Shown here piece after piece: positions 46,897 through 56,066 of a stretch of DNA of 64,000 nucleotides. The position numbers and the translations under genes were made by a program. Numbering within the stretch: the first letter of the stretch is position 1; each line of letters begins with the position of its first letter. The notes beneath the pieces are model-generated. The model ran no database searches. It had not been told where the DNA came from and saw nothing but the letters and a program-made list of their open reading frames with translations. The stretch is from the NCBI GenBank assembly GCA_902579105.1, contig CACHFM010000004.1, forward strand, positions 26,947 to 90,946, written 5' to 3'. The DNA is from an uncultured Pelagibacteraceae bacterium (GTDB taxonomy: Bacteria; Pseudomonadota; Alphaproteobacteria; Pelagibacterales; Pelagibacteraceae).

Positions 46897-47367
46897 ATGT
46901 TTAATAAAAAAGAATTTTCTAAAATAAATATATTAGGTATTTTTTTATTATTAATAATAATTTCTATTTTATCAGTTATAATTTTTGAAAAAACATCAAA
47001 AGATAATAATCAAGAAACTATTACATTAAATTTAGATACAAAAGTAGATGAAAAGCTATCTTGGAACTTTTTTACAACAAGCAATTCTTTGGAAGTAAAG
47101 ATAGGTCAATTATACAAAATTGATTTTAATGTAGAAAATTACAGTTCTTCAAAGTCATCTGGAAAAGCTATTTATAGTATTAAACCAGAATTACTAAAAA
47201 AATATTTTGTTGAAATTGATTGTTTTTGTTATAAAAAACAAACATTATTACCAAGTGAAAAATCAAAATATTCAATCACTTTTTATATTGATCCAAAAAT
47301 ATTAAGTGATTTAAAACCTAAAGATATTAAAGATATAAATATCTATTATACTTTTTTAAATACTTAG
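46897..47367 (+). CDS. ctaG: cytochrome c oxidase assembly protein CtaG/Cox11
   Basis: Copper chaperone that inserts CuB into subunit I, tethered to the inner membrane by one N-terminal helix (about 11-30). The 156-residue protein has the beta-rich Cox11 domain. The copper motif, usually CFCF, is CFCY near residue 108-111: both cysteines are kept while the last phenylalanine is tyrosine. The segment YFVEIDCFCY and the PSEKSKYSITFYIDP continuation identify it. It is the last gene of the oxidase locus, 46 bases after ctaB. Confidence 0.88.
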   Translation: MFNKKEFSKINILGIFLLLIIISILSVIIFEKTSKDNNQETITLNLDTKVDEKLSWNFFTTSNSLEVKIGQLYKIDFNVENYSSSKSSGKAIYSIKPELLKKYFVEIDCFCYKKQTLLPSEKSKYSITFYIDPKILSDLKPKDIKDINIYYTFLNT

Positions 47368-47382
47368 TATGGCTAAAAAATT

Positions 47383-48750
47383 ATGAAATATGTAAGCACA
47401 AGAGATAACTCAAATGAATATAATTTTGAGGAGGTATTTATTAAAGGGTTAGCAGATGATGGAGGTCTTTATGTACCCACATCTTTAAAAAAATATACTC
47501 ATAAAGAATTATTAGATCTTAAAAACTTAAATTATAACGAATTATCTACTGAAATAATAAATCAATTTTTGTCAGATTTTATATCAAAAGAAGAACTTTT
47601 ATCTTTAGTTAAAAAATCATATTCAACATTTAGGGAAAAAGAGGTTGTTAAAATTTCAAGTATTGGGAAATTAAAATTATTAGAATTATTTCATGGTCCA
47701 ACATTAGCTTTTAAAGATGTTGCAATGCAGTTTATTGGAAATTTATATGAATACTATTTAAGTAAAAATGATAAAAAAATAAATATCGTTGTTGCTACTT
47801 CTGGAGATACAGGAGCAGCAGCCATAGATGCAATTAAAGGAAAATCTAATTTAAATATTTTTGTTTTGCATCCAAATAATAGAATTTCACCAGTTCAAAG
47901 AAAATTAATGACTACAGTAGAGGAAAAAAATGTTTTTAATATTGCAATAGATGGAAATTTTGATGATTGCCAGAATATTGTTAAAAGTATGTTTTCCGAT
48001 CTTGAGTTTTCTAAATCTATAAATATGTCAGGAGTAAATTCAATTAATTGGGCAAGAATTATTGCTCAAGCAGTATATTATTTTTATGCATATTTTAAAT
48101 TAGGCAAAGAAACTGTTTCATTTTCAGTTCCAACTGGAAACTTTGGCGATGTCTTTGCAGGTTATCTTGCTAAGATAATGGGATTACCAATCGATAAATT
48201 AATTGTTGCAACTAATGAAAACGATATTTTACATAGAGCCATTTCAAAAGGAGATTATATTTCACGAGAGGTAAAAGAAACATTGTCACCTAGTATGGAT
48301 ATTCAATTAGCAAGCAACTTTGAAAGATTAATTTATTATATTAATAATTCTGACTCTAAAATAACACTAGATATTATGAAAAAAATTAAGCAAAATTCTT
48401 ATCAAATTGAAAAGAACAATTTAGATATAATTCAAAAAGATTTTTTATCTGAAAGTTGTAATGAACAAGAAACTTTAGACATTATTAAAAAAAATTATGA
48501 AGAAAATAATATTATATTAGATCCACATACGGCGGTTGGAGTAGGGGCTGCAAAAAAATTATCTTTTAATGATTGTGTAGTTTTGTCAACTGCACATCCA
48601 TGTAAATTCCCCGATGCAACTAATAATGCAATAAACAAGAACAAAAAATTACCCAGAGAACTTCAGCATGTACTTGATAAAAATGAAAATTTTCAAGTAT
48701 TAAAAAATAACGTAGAAGATATAAAAAAATTTGTTAAAAGCAAAGTTTAA
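47383..48750 (+). CDS. thrC: threonine synthase
   Basis: PLP enzyme that converts O-phosphohomoserine to threonine. The 455-residue protein starts with the MKYVSTRDNSN segment typical of the long ThrC class, has the PLP lysine in FHGPTLAFKDVAMQF near residue 110 and the VATSGDTGAAAI phosphate loop near 145. Length is normal. The gene is convergent with rnhA-thrB, whose second gene is homoserine kinase, the preceding step; the stops share TTAA at 48747-48750. Confidence 0.95.
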   Translation: MKYVSTRDNSNEYNFEEVFIKGLADDGGLYVPTSLKKYTHKELLDLKNLNYNELSTEIINQFLSDFISKEELLSLVKKSYSTFREKEVVKISSIGKLKLLELFHGPTLAFKDVAMQFIGNLYEYYLSKNDKKINIVVATSGDTGAAAIDAIKGKSNLNIFVLHPNNRISPVQRKLMTTVEEKNVFNIAIDGNFDDCQNIVKSMFSDLEFSKSINMSGVNSINWARIIAQAVYYFYAYFKLGKETVSFSVPTGNFGDVFAGYLAKIMGLPIDKLIVATNENDILHRAISKGDYISREVKETLSPSMDIQLASNFERLIYYINNSDSKITLDIMKKIKQNSYQIEKNNLDIIQKDFLSESCNEQETLDIIKKNYEENNIILDPHTAVGVGAAKKLSFNDCVVLSTAHPCKFPDATNNAINKNKKLPRELQHVLDKNENFQVLKNNVEDIKKFVKSKV

Positions 48751-49166
48751 CCAACAGCTTTTCTAGCTAGTAAATCTACTTCATTATTTAATTTATCAGT
48801 AGAGTGCGCTTTTACCCAACTCCACTTTATTTCAAATGAATTAGATAAAAGATCTAATTCTTCCCAAAGTTCTTTATTTTTAACTGGTTGTTTGTTTGCA
48901 GTTTTCCATCCATTTTTTTTCCAATTATGGATCCACTCTGTTATTCCTGACTTTACATATTTAGAGTCAGTAAAAATTTGAACTTTACTACCTTTGGGTA
49001 TTTTTTTTAAGACTTGAATTGGAGCAAGTAATTCCATTTGATTATTTGTCGTGTTTTTTTTAAATCCTTTTATTTGAGTTTTTTTTCCATCTTTTATAAT
49101 TATTGCAGCCCATCCACCATTGCCTGGATTTCCTATACACGATCCATCAGTGTAAATTTTAATCAT
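48747..49166 (-). CDS. rnhA: ribonuclease HI
   Basis: Degrades the RNA strand of RNA-DNA hybrids. The 139-residue protein shows the four acidic active-site residues: D in IYTDGSCIGNPG near residue 6, E in NNQMELLAP near 45, D in IFTDSKYV near 66 and D in NNEVDLLARKA near 130, with the HS-containing loop WVKAHSTDK before the last. It overlaps thrB by one base and is last in the minus-strand run from dciA. Confidence 0.95.
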   Translation of the reverse strand: MIKIYTDGSCIGNPGNGGWAAIIIKDGKKTQIKGFKKNTTNNQMELLAPIQVLKKIPKGSKVQIFTDSKYVKSGITEWIHNWKKNGWKTANKQPVKNKELWEELDLLSNSFEIKWSWVKAHSTDKLNNEVDLLARKAVG

Positions 49167-50131
49167 TAAATTAAATAGTCTTTATAGTTTAGTAGTTTGT
49201 TATGAATAATAAGCTTTTGATAATATTCATTTGGGTTTTTAATTTTAATTAGTGCTGTTTTAGGGGTATTTGAGTAATCATACAGTCTAGTTAGCAAATA
49301 CCTAATTGCAGCTCCTTTACATAAAATGTTTAATGATTTTTTTTCTTTTAAAGAGATTTTTTTTATACTTTCATATCCTTTAATTAAATTCTTTATTTTT
49401 TGTTTGTTAATTTCAAATTTTGATTTTTTTTTGTCAAAACATAAGGCGTTAATACAAATAGCTATTTCGTACATGTAGAAATCGTTTCCAGCAAAGTAAA
49501 AATCAATAATACCAGAAAGTTTATTTTTTTTAAAAAAAATATTATCTATAAATAGATCGCCGTGAATAATTCCATTAGGTAATTTTTTTGGCCAATTTTT
49601 CTTTATATTTTTAAAATTATTTACTAAAAATTTTTTTAAATTATTGGAATTATTTGATTTAAATTTTATGCTTTTTAATAAAGGGTCTAAATTTTTAATA
49701 CCCATGGAGTTTTTTCTGTAAATCTTCATTTTTTTTGTTACTAAATGCATTCGAGCAATTATTTTTCCAATTTCAAAACAATTTTTTGGATTGAGTTTTT
49801 CTTTATCTTTTCCCTCTAAAAAAGAAACAATACAAGCAGTTTTATTTTTCAATTTTATCAGATAATTGCCATTTATGGTTCTTAAAGGTTTTGGACAATT
49901 AATCTTACTATAATTTAATTTATCCATTAATTTCATAAAAAAGGGAATTTCATTTTTTAAAACCCTTTTTTCAAAAATTGTTAATATAAATTTTTTATTT
50001 TTTGATATTAATAAATAATTTGTATTTTCAATTCCTTGTTTAATACCTTTGAAATTAATAATTTTTTCTATATTAAATTTTTTATTTATATAAAAAATAT
50101 CTTTTTTATTTATTTTTGTATAAACAGCCAT
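49166..50131 (-). CDS. thrB: homoserine kinase, ThrB2 (APH-fold) type
   Basis: Phosphorylates homoserine in threonine synthesis. At 321 residues it belongs to the aminoglycoside phosphotransferase-fold homoserine kinases of alphaproteobacteria (not the GHMP type). The catalytic loop is IIHGDLFIDNIFF near residue 188 and the metal motif IIDFYFAGNDFYMYE near 207. The N-terminal IKQGIENTNYLL segment is also typical. It starts one base after ispH stops and is convergent with thrC across rnhA. Confidence 0.9.
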   Translation of the reverse strand: MAVYTKINKKDIFYINKKFNIEKIINFKGIKQGIENTNYLLISKNKKFILTIFEKRVLKNEIPFFMKLMDKLNYSKINCPKPLRTINGNYLIKLKNKTACIVSFLEGKDKEKLNPKNCFEIGKIIARMHLVTKKMKIYRKNSMGIKNLDPLLKSIKFKSNNSNNLKKFLVNNFKNIKKNWPKKLPNGIIHGDLFIDNIFFKKNKLSGIIDFYFAGNDFYMYEIAICINALCFDKKKSKFEINKQKIKNLIKGYESIKKISLKEKKSLNILCKGAAIRYLLTRLYDYSNTPKTALIKIKNPNEYYQKLIIHNKLLNYKDYLI

Positions 50132-51076
50132 TTAATTTAATTTTTTTGGGATTTTAAATACTACGTCTTCTTTGATTGTTTCTACTTCATCTATAGTAAT
50201 AGTAAATCTCTTTTTTAATTCATTTATAAAATTTTTAACTAAAATCTCTGGTGCGGATGCTCCAGAAGAAATTCCAATTGTATTTGTATTTTCAATTTGC
50301 TCATATGGAATTTTGCTTTCAGAATGAACTAAAAGAGCATTTGTACATCCTGACTTCTTAGCAACTTCAACAAGTCTTACAGAATTTGATGAATTTCTAC
50401 TACCAATTACAAAAAACATATCACAATTTTTTGCAATTTTTTTTACTGCCATTTGTCTATTCGTTGTTGCATAACAAATATCTTCTTTTAACGGTTCTTT
50501 TATATCTGGAAATTTTTCTTTTAAGATTTTGATTATATCTTTTGTATCATCAATTGATAAAGTTGTTTGAGTGACAAAAGCAATTTTCTTATTTTTTTTG
50601 TTTTTATATTCTTTTGCTTCATCTTCATTTTGAACAAGATCAATAGAATTAAGTGGTAATTGCCCCATTGTTCCTACTACTTCAGGATGATTTTGATGAC
50701 CAATTAAAATTATATGATATCCTGCTTTGCTAAGATTTTCAGCTTCTCTATGTACTTTAGATACTAAAGGACATGTAGCATCAACATAAGTCATATTGTA
50801 ATTTTTTGCATCCTCAGGTACTTTTTTTGGCACTCCATGCGCGGAAAAAATTACTGGTCTTGATTTATCTTTAATTTCTTCTAGTTCTTCTACAAATATA
50901 GCTCCTTTGTTTTTTAAATTATCTACTACATATTTGTTGTGTACAATTTCGTGACGTACATAAACTGGAGAGCCATATTTTTTAATTGATTTTTCAACAA
51001 TTTCTATAGCTCTTTCGACTCCTGCACAAAAACCTCTAGGTGCAGCTAGATAAATCTTTAAGCTTTTATTTTTCAT
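50132..51076 (-). CDS. ispH: 4-hydroxy-3-methylbut-2-enyl diphosphate reductase
   Basis: Final enzyme of the MEP pathway, producing IPP and DMAPP. The 314-residue iron-sulfur protein has its three cluster cysteines in PRGFCAGVERAI near residue 17, VDATCPLVSK near 101 and DICYATTNRQ near 200, plus HPEVVGT near 127. It overlaps the hidden small gene upstream by 11 bases and that gene overlaps blh, so ispH is coupled to the carotenoid run that consumes its product. Confidence 0.96.
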   Translation of the reverse strand: MKNKSLKIYLAAPRGFCAGVERAIEIVEKSIKKYGSPVYVRHEIVHNKYVVDNLKNKGAIFVEELEEIKDKSRPVIFSAHGVPKKVPEDAKNYNMTYVDATCPLVSKVHREAENLSKAGYHIILIGHQNHPEVVGTMGQLPLNSIDLVQNEDEAKEYKNKKNKKIAFVTQTTLSIDDTKDIIKILKEKFPDIKEPLKEDICYATTNRQMAVKKIAKNCDMFFVIGSRNSSNSVRLVEVAKKSGCTNALLVHSESKIPYEQIENTNTIGISSGASAPEILVKNFINELKKRFTITIDEVETIKEDVVFKIPKKLN

Positions 51077-51239
51077 TTTTTTCTTTTTTAAAAAATGGGA
51101 TCAAAAACACAAAACATGCAACTAAAAAAAATAAACTACCAAACATTGACCAAAAACTTCCAACACTTGATATAGTAAATCCGATTGCTGAAATTATAAA
51201 TAATATCCAACCTAATAAATTTATATTTTTATTTTTCAT
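51066..51239 (-). CDS. hidden 57-residue membrane protein between blh and ispH
   Basis: A small protein of 57 residues reading MKNKNINLLGWILFIISA at its start and ending in a basic tail KKEKNEK. Two hydrophobic helices (about 8-26 and 28-50) with an SSVGSFWSMFGS turn give a membrane hairpin. Its start overlaps the end of blh by 11 bases and its stop overlaps the start of ispH by 11 bases, so it fits exactly into the operon and is probably translationally coupled. Family not recognised with confidence. The antisense open frame on the + strand here is a shadow. Confidence 0.72.
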   Translation of the reverse strand: MKNKNINLLGWILFIISAIGFTISSVGSFWSMFGSLFFLVACFVFLIPFFKKEKNEK

Positions 51240-52164
51240 TTTTTTCTAAAAAATATTCCAGCAATATATGTGGAAAGGTTAAAGACGCCAAACCTATAAA
51301 TACTATTTTTAAAATTGAGCTTTCAAAACCATAGTTATTACTTAATAAATAAAGACCAATTAAAGAAAAAAAAGCCGTTAAAATTGTTAAAGGAATTGCT
51401 TTTTTGATAAATAATTTACAACCATTGGTAAAATCATTTTTATCAATCTCATAAATTAGAGAAATACTGTGTCTTATGGAATGCAAAAAACAAAAATAAA
51501 TAGTAAAGGCTACTAATGGGGACAAATAGTAATTTAATATTAAAATTGAAAAATAATCTAAAAAAATTGAAAATTTTTTAATTTCAAAATTTTTAAAAAA
51601 TAAATAAATACTTGAAATTGTACTTAGTAATATTCCTATTATTATAATATTATTTTTTTCAATAAAACTTAAGCTTGAATAAAAAATTTCATTATCAATT
51701 AAAAGTAGTTTAAAAATACCAACGGTTTTATCAAAATGAAAAAATATTGGTGCTAAAATTATTAACAAACCTTTAAAGAAAAATAGTAATTGATTAAAAA
51801 TATTTTTCTCAAGGACTAAAAATTGCGTATCTTCTTTTCCAAAATGATATGTTGCCACTATTAAAAATATAATCAAAGAAATAGATGGTATTAATATCCA
51901 AATATACATTACTAGAATTGCTAAAAAAATATAACTTAAATAAAATATATAAATCTTTTCAATATTAAATATTTTTAAAAGCCTTTTACCTTTTATATGA
52001 TCTAAAGAACCATGAGATATACCAATACTTAAAATTAATATTAAGCATATAGAGTATGAAATAGACAAATTATTAATTTTAAAAACTATTAATGAAAAAA
52101 TATTACTCAATAAGAAAAAAATAAAAGAGTGATTAAGATTAATTTTTTTTATTTGATTATTCAT
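51229..52164 (-). CDS. blh: beta-carotene 15,15'-dioxygenase, Brp/Blh family
   Basis: Cleaves beta-carotene to two retinals, the chromophore of rhodopsins. The 311-residue integral membrane protein has about eight hydrophobic segments and the conserved histidines of Blh in GISHGSLDH near residue 49, VATYHFGKED near 104, CFLHSIRH near 230 and FPHILLEY near 299. It follows crtY by two bases. Presence of blh strongly implies a proteorhodopsin elsewhere in the genome. Confidence 0.92.
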   Translation of the reverse strand: MNNQIKKINLNHSFIFFLLSNIFSLIVFKINNLSISYSICLILILSIGISHGSLDHIKGKRLLKIFNIEKIYIFYLSYIFLAILVMYIWILIPSISLIIFLIVATYHFGKEDTQFLVLEKNIFNQLLFFFKGLLIILAPIFFHFDKTVGIFKLLLIDNEIFYSSLSFIEKNNIIIIGILLSTISSIYLFFKNFEIKKFSIFLDYFSILILNYYLSPLVAFTIYFCFLHSIRHSISLIYEIDKNDFTNGCKLFIKKAIPLTILTAFFSLIGLYLLSNNYGFESSILKIVFIGLASLTFPHILLEYFLEKNEK

Positions 52165-52166
52165 AT

Positions 52167-53231
52167 TTAAAATAATTGTTTTATAAATATTGTTTTAGGC
52201 ATTTTAGATATGATTTCTAAATCTTCAAAAAGACTACTTTTATTTGATAAGAAATTTATAATTGAACTTGGTGAACTATCAAACATTTTATAAAAAATAT
52301 TTCCCATTTGAGATGAATTTTTTTTTAAAACTTTTAAAAAAATATTATCTAAAAAATCATATTTTTTGTTTATTTGGAATAATTTAACTTTATTAATATT
52401 ATCTATATTTTCTCTAATATATTTACTTTGTTCTTGGATATTTAAAAATGTATAGCCAGTGCTTAATCTGGTCATGCCTCCTGCAGAACCAATATTAATT
52501 TCATTTAATTTTTTTATACTTTTTTGTCTAAAAAGAGGAATAGCTCCCTCTTCTTTATAATTTATTTTACAATTTCTTATATTTAAATGATTGCTTAAAT
52601 AATTATCAATCTGTTGGTCATAATCTTTAAGGCTTTCATTATCAAGTTCGGATATCCATGTTGTTTCTACTAGCGCTTTATTTTTGGTAAAAGGAAGTGT
52701 ATAAAAAAAATGAACTTTATTTCTCTGATCACACGCAAAATCCATTAAATTAAATATTTCATCATCAAAAAATTCTTTATCGGTTTCTATTTCAACTCCA
52801 TAAAAATGTTGCCATAATTTATTTTTTTGATCTTCATATTTAGCTACACTATTAAATATTATGGAATTAGATTTATTTACTTCATTAATATTTTTAAAAA
52901 AAGTTATGTTTTTATTTAATTTAAGCTTAGAAAGTATTTTGTTGTAAAATAATTCACTATCTATTGTTTGATATGGAGTTCTTTTACATTCAATATATTT
53001 AGTTTCGTTTGGTGAATTTATAGTAAAATTATTCCAGCTTTTTTTAACGCAATCTTCAAAGTTATGTGGAAAAACTTTCCAAAAAGACCAAGTTTTATCT
53101 CTTTTATATTCATCTCTAGGTTCAATAATAGCCAAACTTTTATTTTTTAATTTATCATGAGTTTCTAACTCATATGCAAGAGAAAGACCTGCACAACCAC
53201 CTCCAATAATTATATAATCAAATTCTTTCAT
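52167..53231 (-). CDS. crtY: lycopene beta-cyclase
   Basis: Flavoprotein that cyclises both ends of lycopene to beta-carotene. The 354-residue protein shows the dinucleotide-binding DYIIIGGGCAGLSLAYEL start (residues 4-21), the DKTWSFW motif near 46, the TLPFTKNKALVETTW segment near 178, and IGSAGGMTRLSTGYTF near 262. It overlaps crtB by 14 bases and precedes blh, consistent with ordered beta-carotene formation and cleavage. Confidence 0.93.
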   Translation of the reverse strand: MKEFDYIIIGGGCAGLSLAYELETHDKLKNKSLAIIEPRDEYKRDKTWSFWKVFPHNFEDCVKKSWNNFTINSPNETKYIECKRTPYQTIDSELFYNKILSKLKLNKNITFFKNINEVNKSNSIIFNSVAKYEDQKNKLWQHFYGVEIETDKEFFDDEIFNLMDFACDQRNKVHFFYTLPFTKNKALVETTWISELDNESLKDYDQQIDNYLSNHLNIRNCKINYKEEGAIPLFRQKSIKKLNEINIGSAGGMTRLSTGYTFLNIQEQSKYIRENIDNINKVKLFQINKKYDFLDNIFLKVLKKNSSQMGNIFYKMFDSSPSSIINFLSNKSSLFEDLEIISKMPKTIFIKQLF

Positions 53232-54069
53232 CTAAATTTATTTCCTCATTTATCAATAAATGATTGTGTTGAATATAATTATCATTTTTATTAGTTAAAG
53301 ATAATTTAAGTAGATCTAAAATTGATAGAAAAGTTTGAATTAATTTTTCAAAATTAGTTAAATATATTTTTCCAGATTTTCTATAATTTTCTATATTTTT
53401 TTTGCTTAAAATTTTATATCCAATTTGTCTATAAACTCGTCTAGCAACCAATATAGAAAATCGAAAACTTAAAGGTATTTCTTTTATAGAATAAAATGAG
53501 TTTTCATAAAATTTTTCCGAAAGTTGAATTGTAGATCTAATATCTTCAAAATTTTCTTGAATATAAAACCTTTGGTTGTTCAAATCTTCTATTACATCTC
53601 TTGATATATTTGTCAGTTGCATAGCAATTCCAAGGTCGATTGCAGACTTAAGTGATTTTTTTTTATTTACATTTAAAATTTTTGCCATCATTAAACCTAC
53701 AGTGCCGGCAACTCTATACGAATAAACTAACAAATCTTTTTTTGAATTTAATTTTACTTCATCTTTAATGTCTGATTCAATACCATCAAATAGATCATCG
53801 ATAATCTTTAAAGAAATATTAAACTCATTTATAAGTTTCCACATATTTTCAATAATAGAATCATCAAAGTTTTTTTTATTAAAATTATTCTTAAATTCTT
53901 CAAATTTATTTTGTTTAATTTTTATTTGATTTTTTTCATCAGCAATGTTGTCTATAATTCTACAAAAATCATATAAAGCTGAACATTTTTTATAAGTTTC
54001 TTTTGGTAAAAAAAAACCTGCCCAATTAAAAGATTTTGCATAAATTGACAGATAGTTTTTACTCGTCAT
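53218..54069 (-). CDS. crtB: phytoene synthase
   Basis: Condenses two GGPP to phytoene, first committed step of carotenoid synthesis. The 283-residue protein has both aspartate motifs of the squalene/phytoene synthase family: FCRIIDNIADEK near residue 36 and QLTNISRDVIEDLNNQRFYI near 157. RVAGTVGLMM near 122 is also conserved. One-base overlap with crtI upstream; GGPP synthase (crtE) is not in the window. Confidence 0.95.
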   Translation of the reverse strand: MTSKNYLSIYAKSFNWAGFFLPKETYKKCSALYDFCRIIDNIADEKNQIKIKQNKFEEFKNNFNKKNFDDSIIENMWKLINEFNISLKIIDDLFDGIESDIKDEVKLNSKKDLLVYSYRVAGTVGLMMAKILNVNKKKSLKSAIDLGIAMQLTNISRDVIEDLNNQRFYIQENFEDIRSTIQLSEKFYENSFYSIKEIPLSFRFSILVARRVYRQIGYKILSKKNIENYRKSGKIYLTNFEKLIQTFLSILDLLKLSLTNKNDNYIQHNHLLINEEINLDERI

Positions 54070-55529
54070 TATAAAATTTTATCTAACACTTTAGCTGATG
54101 ATAGTACACCTGGTACTCCAGCACCAGGATGTGTTCCAGCTCCTACAAAATATAGACCATCATAAATTTCTGATTTATTATGAAATCTAAAATATGCTGA
54201 TTGTGTAAATTTTGGTTGAATCGAAAAACCTGACCCAAATTTAGTATTAAGATCCTTTTCAAAATAATCTGGTGTTAAATAAAAATCCTCGATAATATTA
54301 TCTTTAAGATTTGGCATTAGATCTTTTTCCATTTTATCGACCACTAAATTCTTTATTTTTTCTCCTTCAACATTCCAATCAATTCCAGATTGGTTATTTG
54401 GAACAGGTACTAAAACATAAAAACAATCATTTCCCTCAGGAGCCATAGACTTGTCGGTTGCAGATGGTCTGTGAAGATAATAGCTAATATCTTTATTTAA
54501 TTTTTTTTTATCAAATATATCATCAAGATGTTCTTTATACTTGTTCCCAAATTTAATGGTGTGATGCTCGACATTGTCGTAGATTTTTTTTGTACCAAAA
54601 TAATATACAAATAATCCCATGGAATATTCCATCCTATTTTTTTTCCACTTAAATAAAAATGAAGAATTTTCATTTCCATTTAACAATTTTTCATAGACAG
54701 CAGGAGGATCTGCATTACAAATGACATTATCCACCTCAATATTGGTGTGATTATTTAATTGAACACCAGTAATTTTATTATTATTTGAAATAATTTTAGT
54801 TACTTCATTGTCTTTAATTATTTCTATACCAACTTCATTCATTAATTTTTCAAAACCTTTTATTATTTTTCCCGTTCCTCCCATTGAGTAATGTATTCCC
54901 CATTTTTTTTCTAAATATAGAATTAATCCATAAATAGAAGTAGTGGTAAAAGGATTCCCTCCAACTAAAAGCGGATGCATACTTAACATTCTTCTAAGTT
55001 TTTCATTTTTTACATAAGAAGATACTAAAGAGTAGACAGATTTATAGCTTTTAAGTTTTAATAGAGCTGGAAGCTGTTGCATCATTACAAATGGTTTATC
55101 AAAAGAGACATCTGCGAGTTCCGTGAAACCTTTATCAAAAATTTTTTTTGTAAAATTTACTAATTCTTCATAACCCTTAACATCATCTTTGTTTAATTTT
55201 TCAATTTGATTTTTCATATCAACTTCATCGCCTGAATAATTAAATTTATGTTTATCTTCAAAAATAAATTGATACCAAATTTTAAGTGGAGCTAATTCAA
55301 TATAATCTTTTGAATTTTTTTTAAATAATGTAAATAGTTCATCAATTAAATACGGTGCTGTAATTACAGTTGGACCTCCATCAAATATAAATCCATTTCT
55401 TCTAAATACTCTTGCCCTACCTCCAAGATCTGGATGTTTTTCAATCAATTTAACTTTATGACCTTTGGCTTTAAGTCTAAGAGCAGCAGCTATTCCTCCA
55501 AAACCTGAACCAATAACTATAGAATTCAT
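54069..55529 (-). CDS. crtI: phytoene desaturase
   Basis: FAD enzyme converting phytoene to lycopene. The 486-residue protein begins with the Rossmann motif VIGSGFGGIAAALRLKAKG and the LIEKHPDLGGRARVF segment, and ends with the bacterial CrtI signature FVGAGTHPGAGVPGVLSSAK. Full length. It begins the crtI-crtB-crtY-blh run, 39 bases after the atpF stop on the same strand, with no terminator hairpin in between. Confidence 0.95.
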   Translation of the reverse strand: MNSIVIGSGFGGIAAALRLKAKGHKVKLIEKHPDLGGRARVFRRNGFIFDGGPTVITAPYLIDELFTLFKKNSKDYIELAPLKIWYQFIFEDKHKFNYSGDEVDMKNQIEKLNKDDVKGYEELVNFTKKIFDKGFTELADVSFDKPFVMMQQLPALLKLKSYKSVYSLVSSYVKNEKLRRMLSMHPLLVGGNPFTTTSIYGLILYLEKKWGIHYSMGGTGKIIKGFEKLMNEVGIEIIKDNEVTKIISNNNKITGVQLNNHTNIEVDNVICNADPPAVYEKLLNGNENSSFLFKWKKNRMEYSMGLFVYYFGTKKIYDNVEHHTIKFGNKYKEHLDDIFDKKKLNKDISYYLHRPSATDKSMAPEGNDCFYVLVPVPNNQSGIDWNVEGEKIKNLVVDKMEKDLMPNLKDNIIEDFYLTPDYFEKDLNTKFGSGFSIQPKFTQSAYFRFHNKSEIYDGLYFVGAGTHPGAGVPGVLSSAKVLDKIL

Positions 55530-55568
55530 TTTAATAATTTATATTTTTTTTGAAAAATTGTAAGAGTA

Positions 55569-56066
55569 TTATGACCTAATTTTCTTTAACTCTTCTTTAG
55601 TTTCATCTAAATTTTTTTGAAATACAGTATCAAGTTTAGATTTGTCGACAGATGTATTAATAATCTTTTTGACAGAATCTACAGCTATCTTAATAGATGC
55701 ATCTTTTATTTCTTTGATAGCCGCTTCTTTCATTTGACTTATCTTATTTTCAGCTAAATTTTTTTTAATATCTGATGATTTATGAAATTTATCATTTAAT
55801 TCTATTACTAGTTTATCCGCATCTTTTTTTGCTTCATCTAAAATTTCATTACTCACAGATTGACCTGAGTCTAATTTTTTTTGTGCATTATCAAGTAAAG
55901 TTTTAGCTTCTGTTCTTAATTTTTCACTTTCATCAATTTCGTTTTTTATGTCAGAGATCATTTTGTCTAACATCTCAATTACTTTTTGTGGTATTTTAAA
56001 ATAAATTAAAGCTCCAAAAAAAATAACAAATGAAACTGCTACCCAAAATGTTGCATCAATTACCAT
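55569..56066 (-). CDS. atpF: F-type ATP synthase subunit b
   Basis: Peripheral stalk subunit of the Fo sector, 165 residues: one N-terminal membrane helix (about 5-22) followed by a long charged helix. I chose ATG 56066 (VIDATFWVAVSF) because GGAG lies at Shine-Dalgarno distance and the longer open frame adds an unlikely leader. It overlaps the b' gene by 11 bases. Pairing of b and b' is typical of alphaproteobacteria. Last gene of the Fo operon, followed directly by crtI. Confidence 0.88.
   Translation of the reverse strand: MVIDATFWVAVSFVIFFGALIYFKIPQKVIEMLDKMISDIKNEIDESEKLRTEAKTLLDNAQKKLDSGQSVSNEILDEAKKDADKLVIELNDKFHKSSDIKKNLAENKISQMKEAAIKEIKDASIKIAVDSVKKIINTSVDKSKLDTVFQKNLDETKEELKKIRS

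Noticed and set aside
51040..51249. 69-codon ORF on the + strand between ispH and blh
   Set aside because: It is antisense to the 57-codon minus-strand ORF, which fits the operon by its overlaps and has membrane-protein character.
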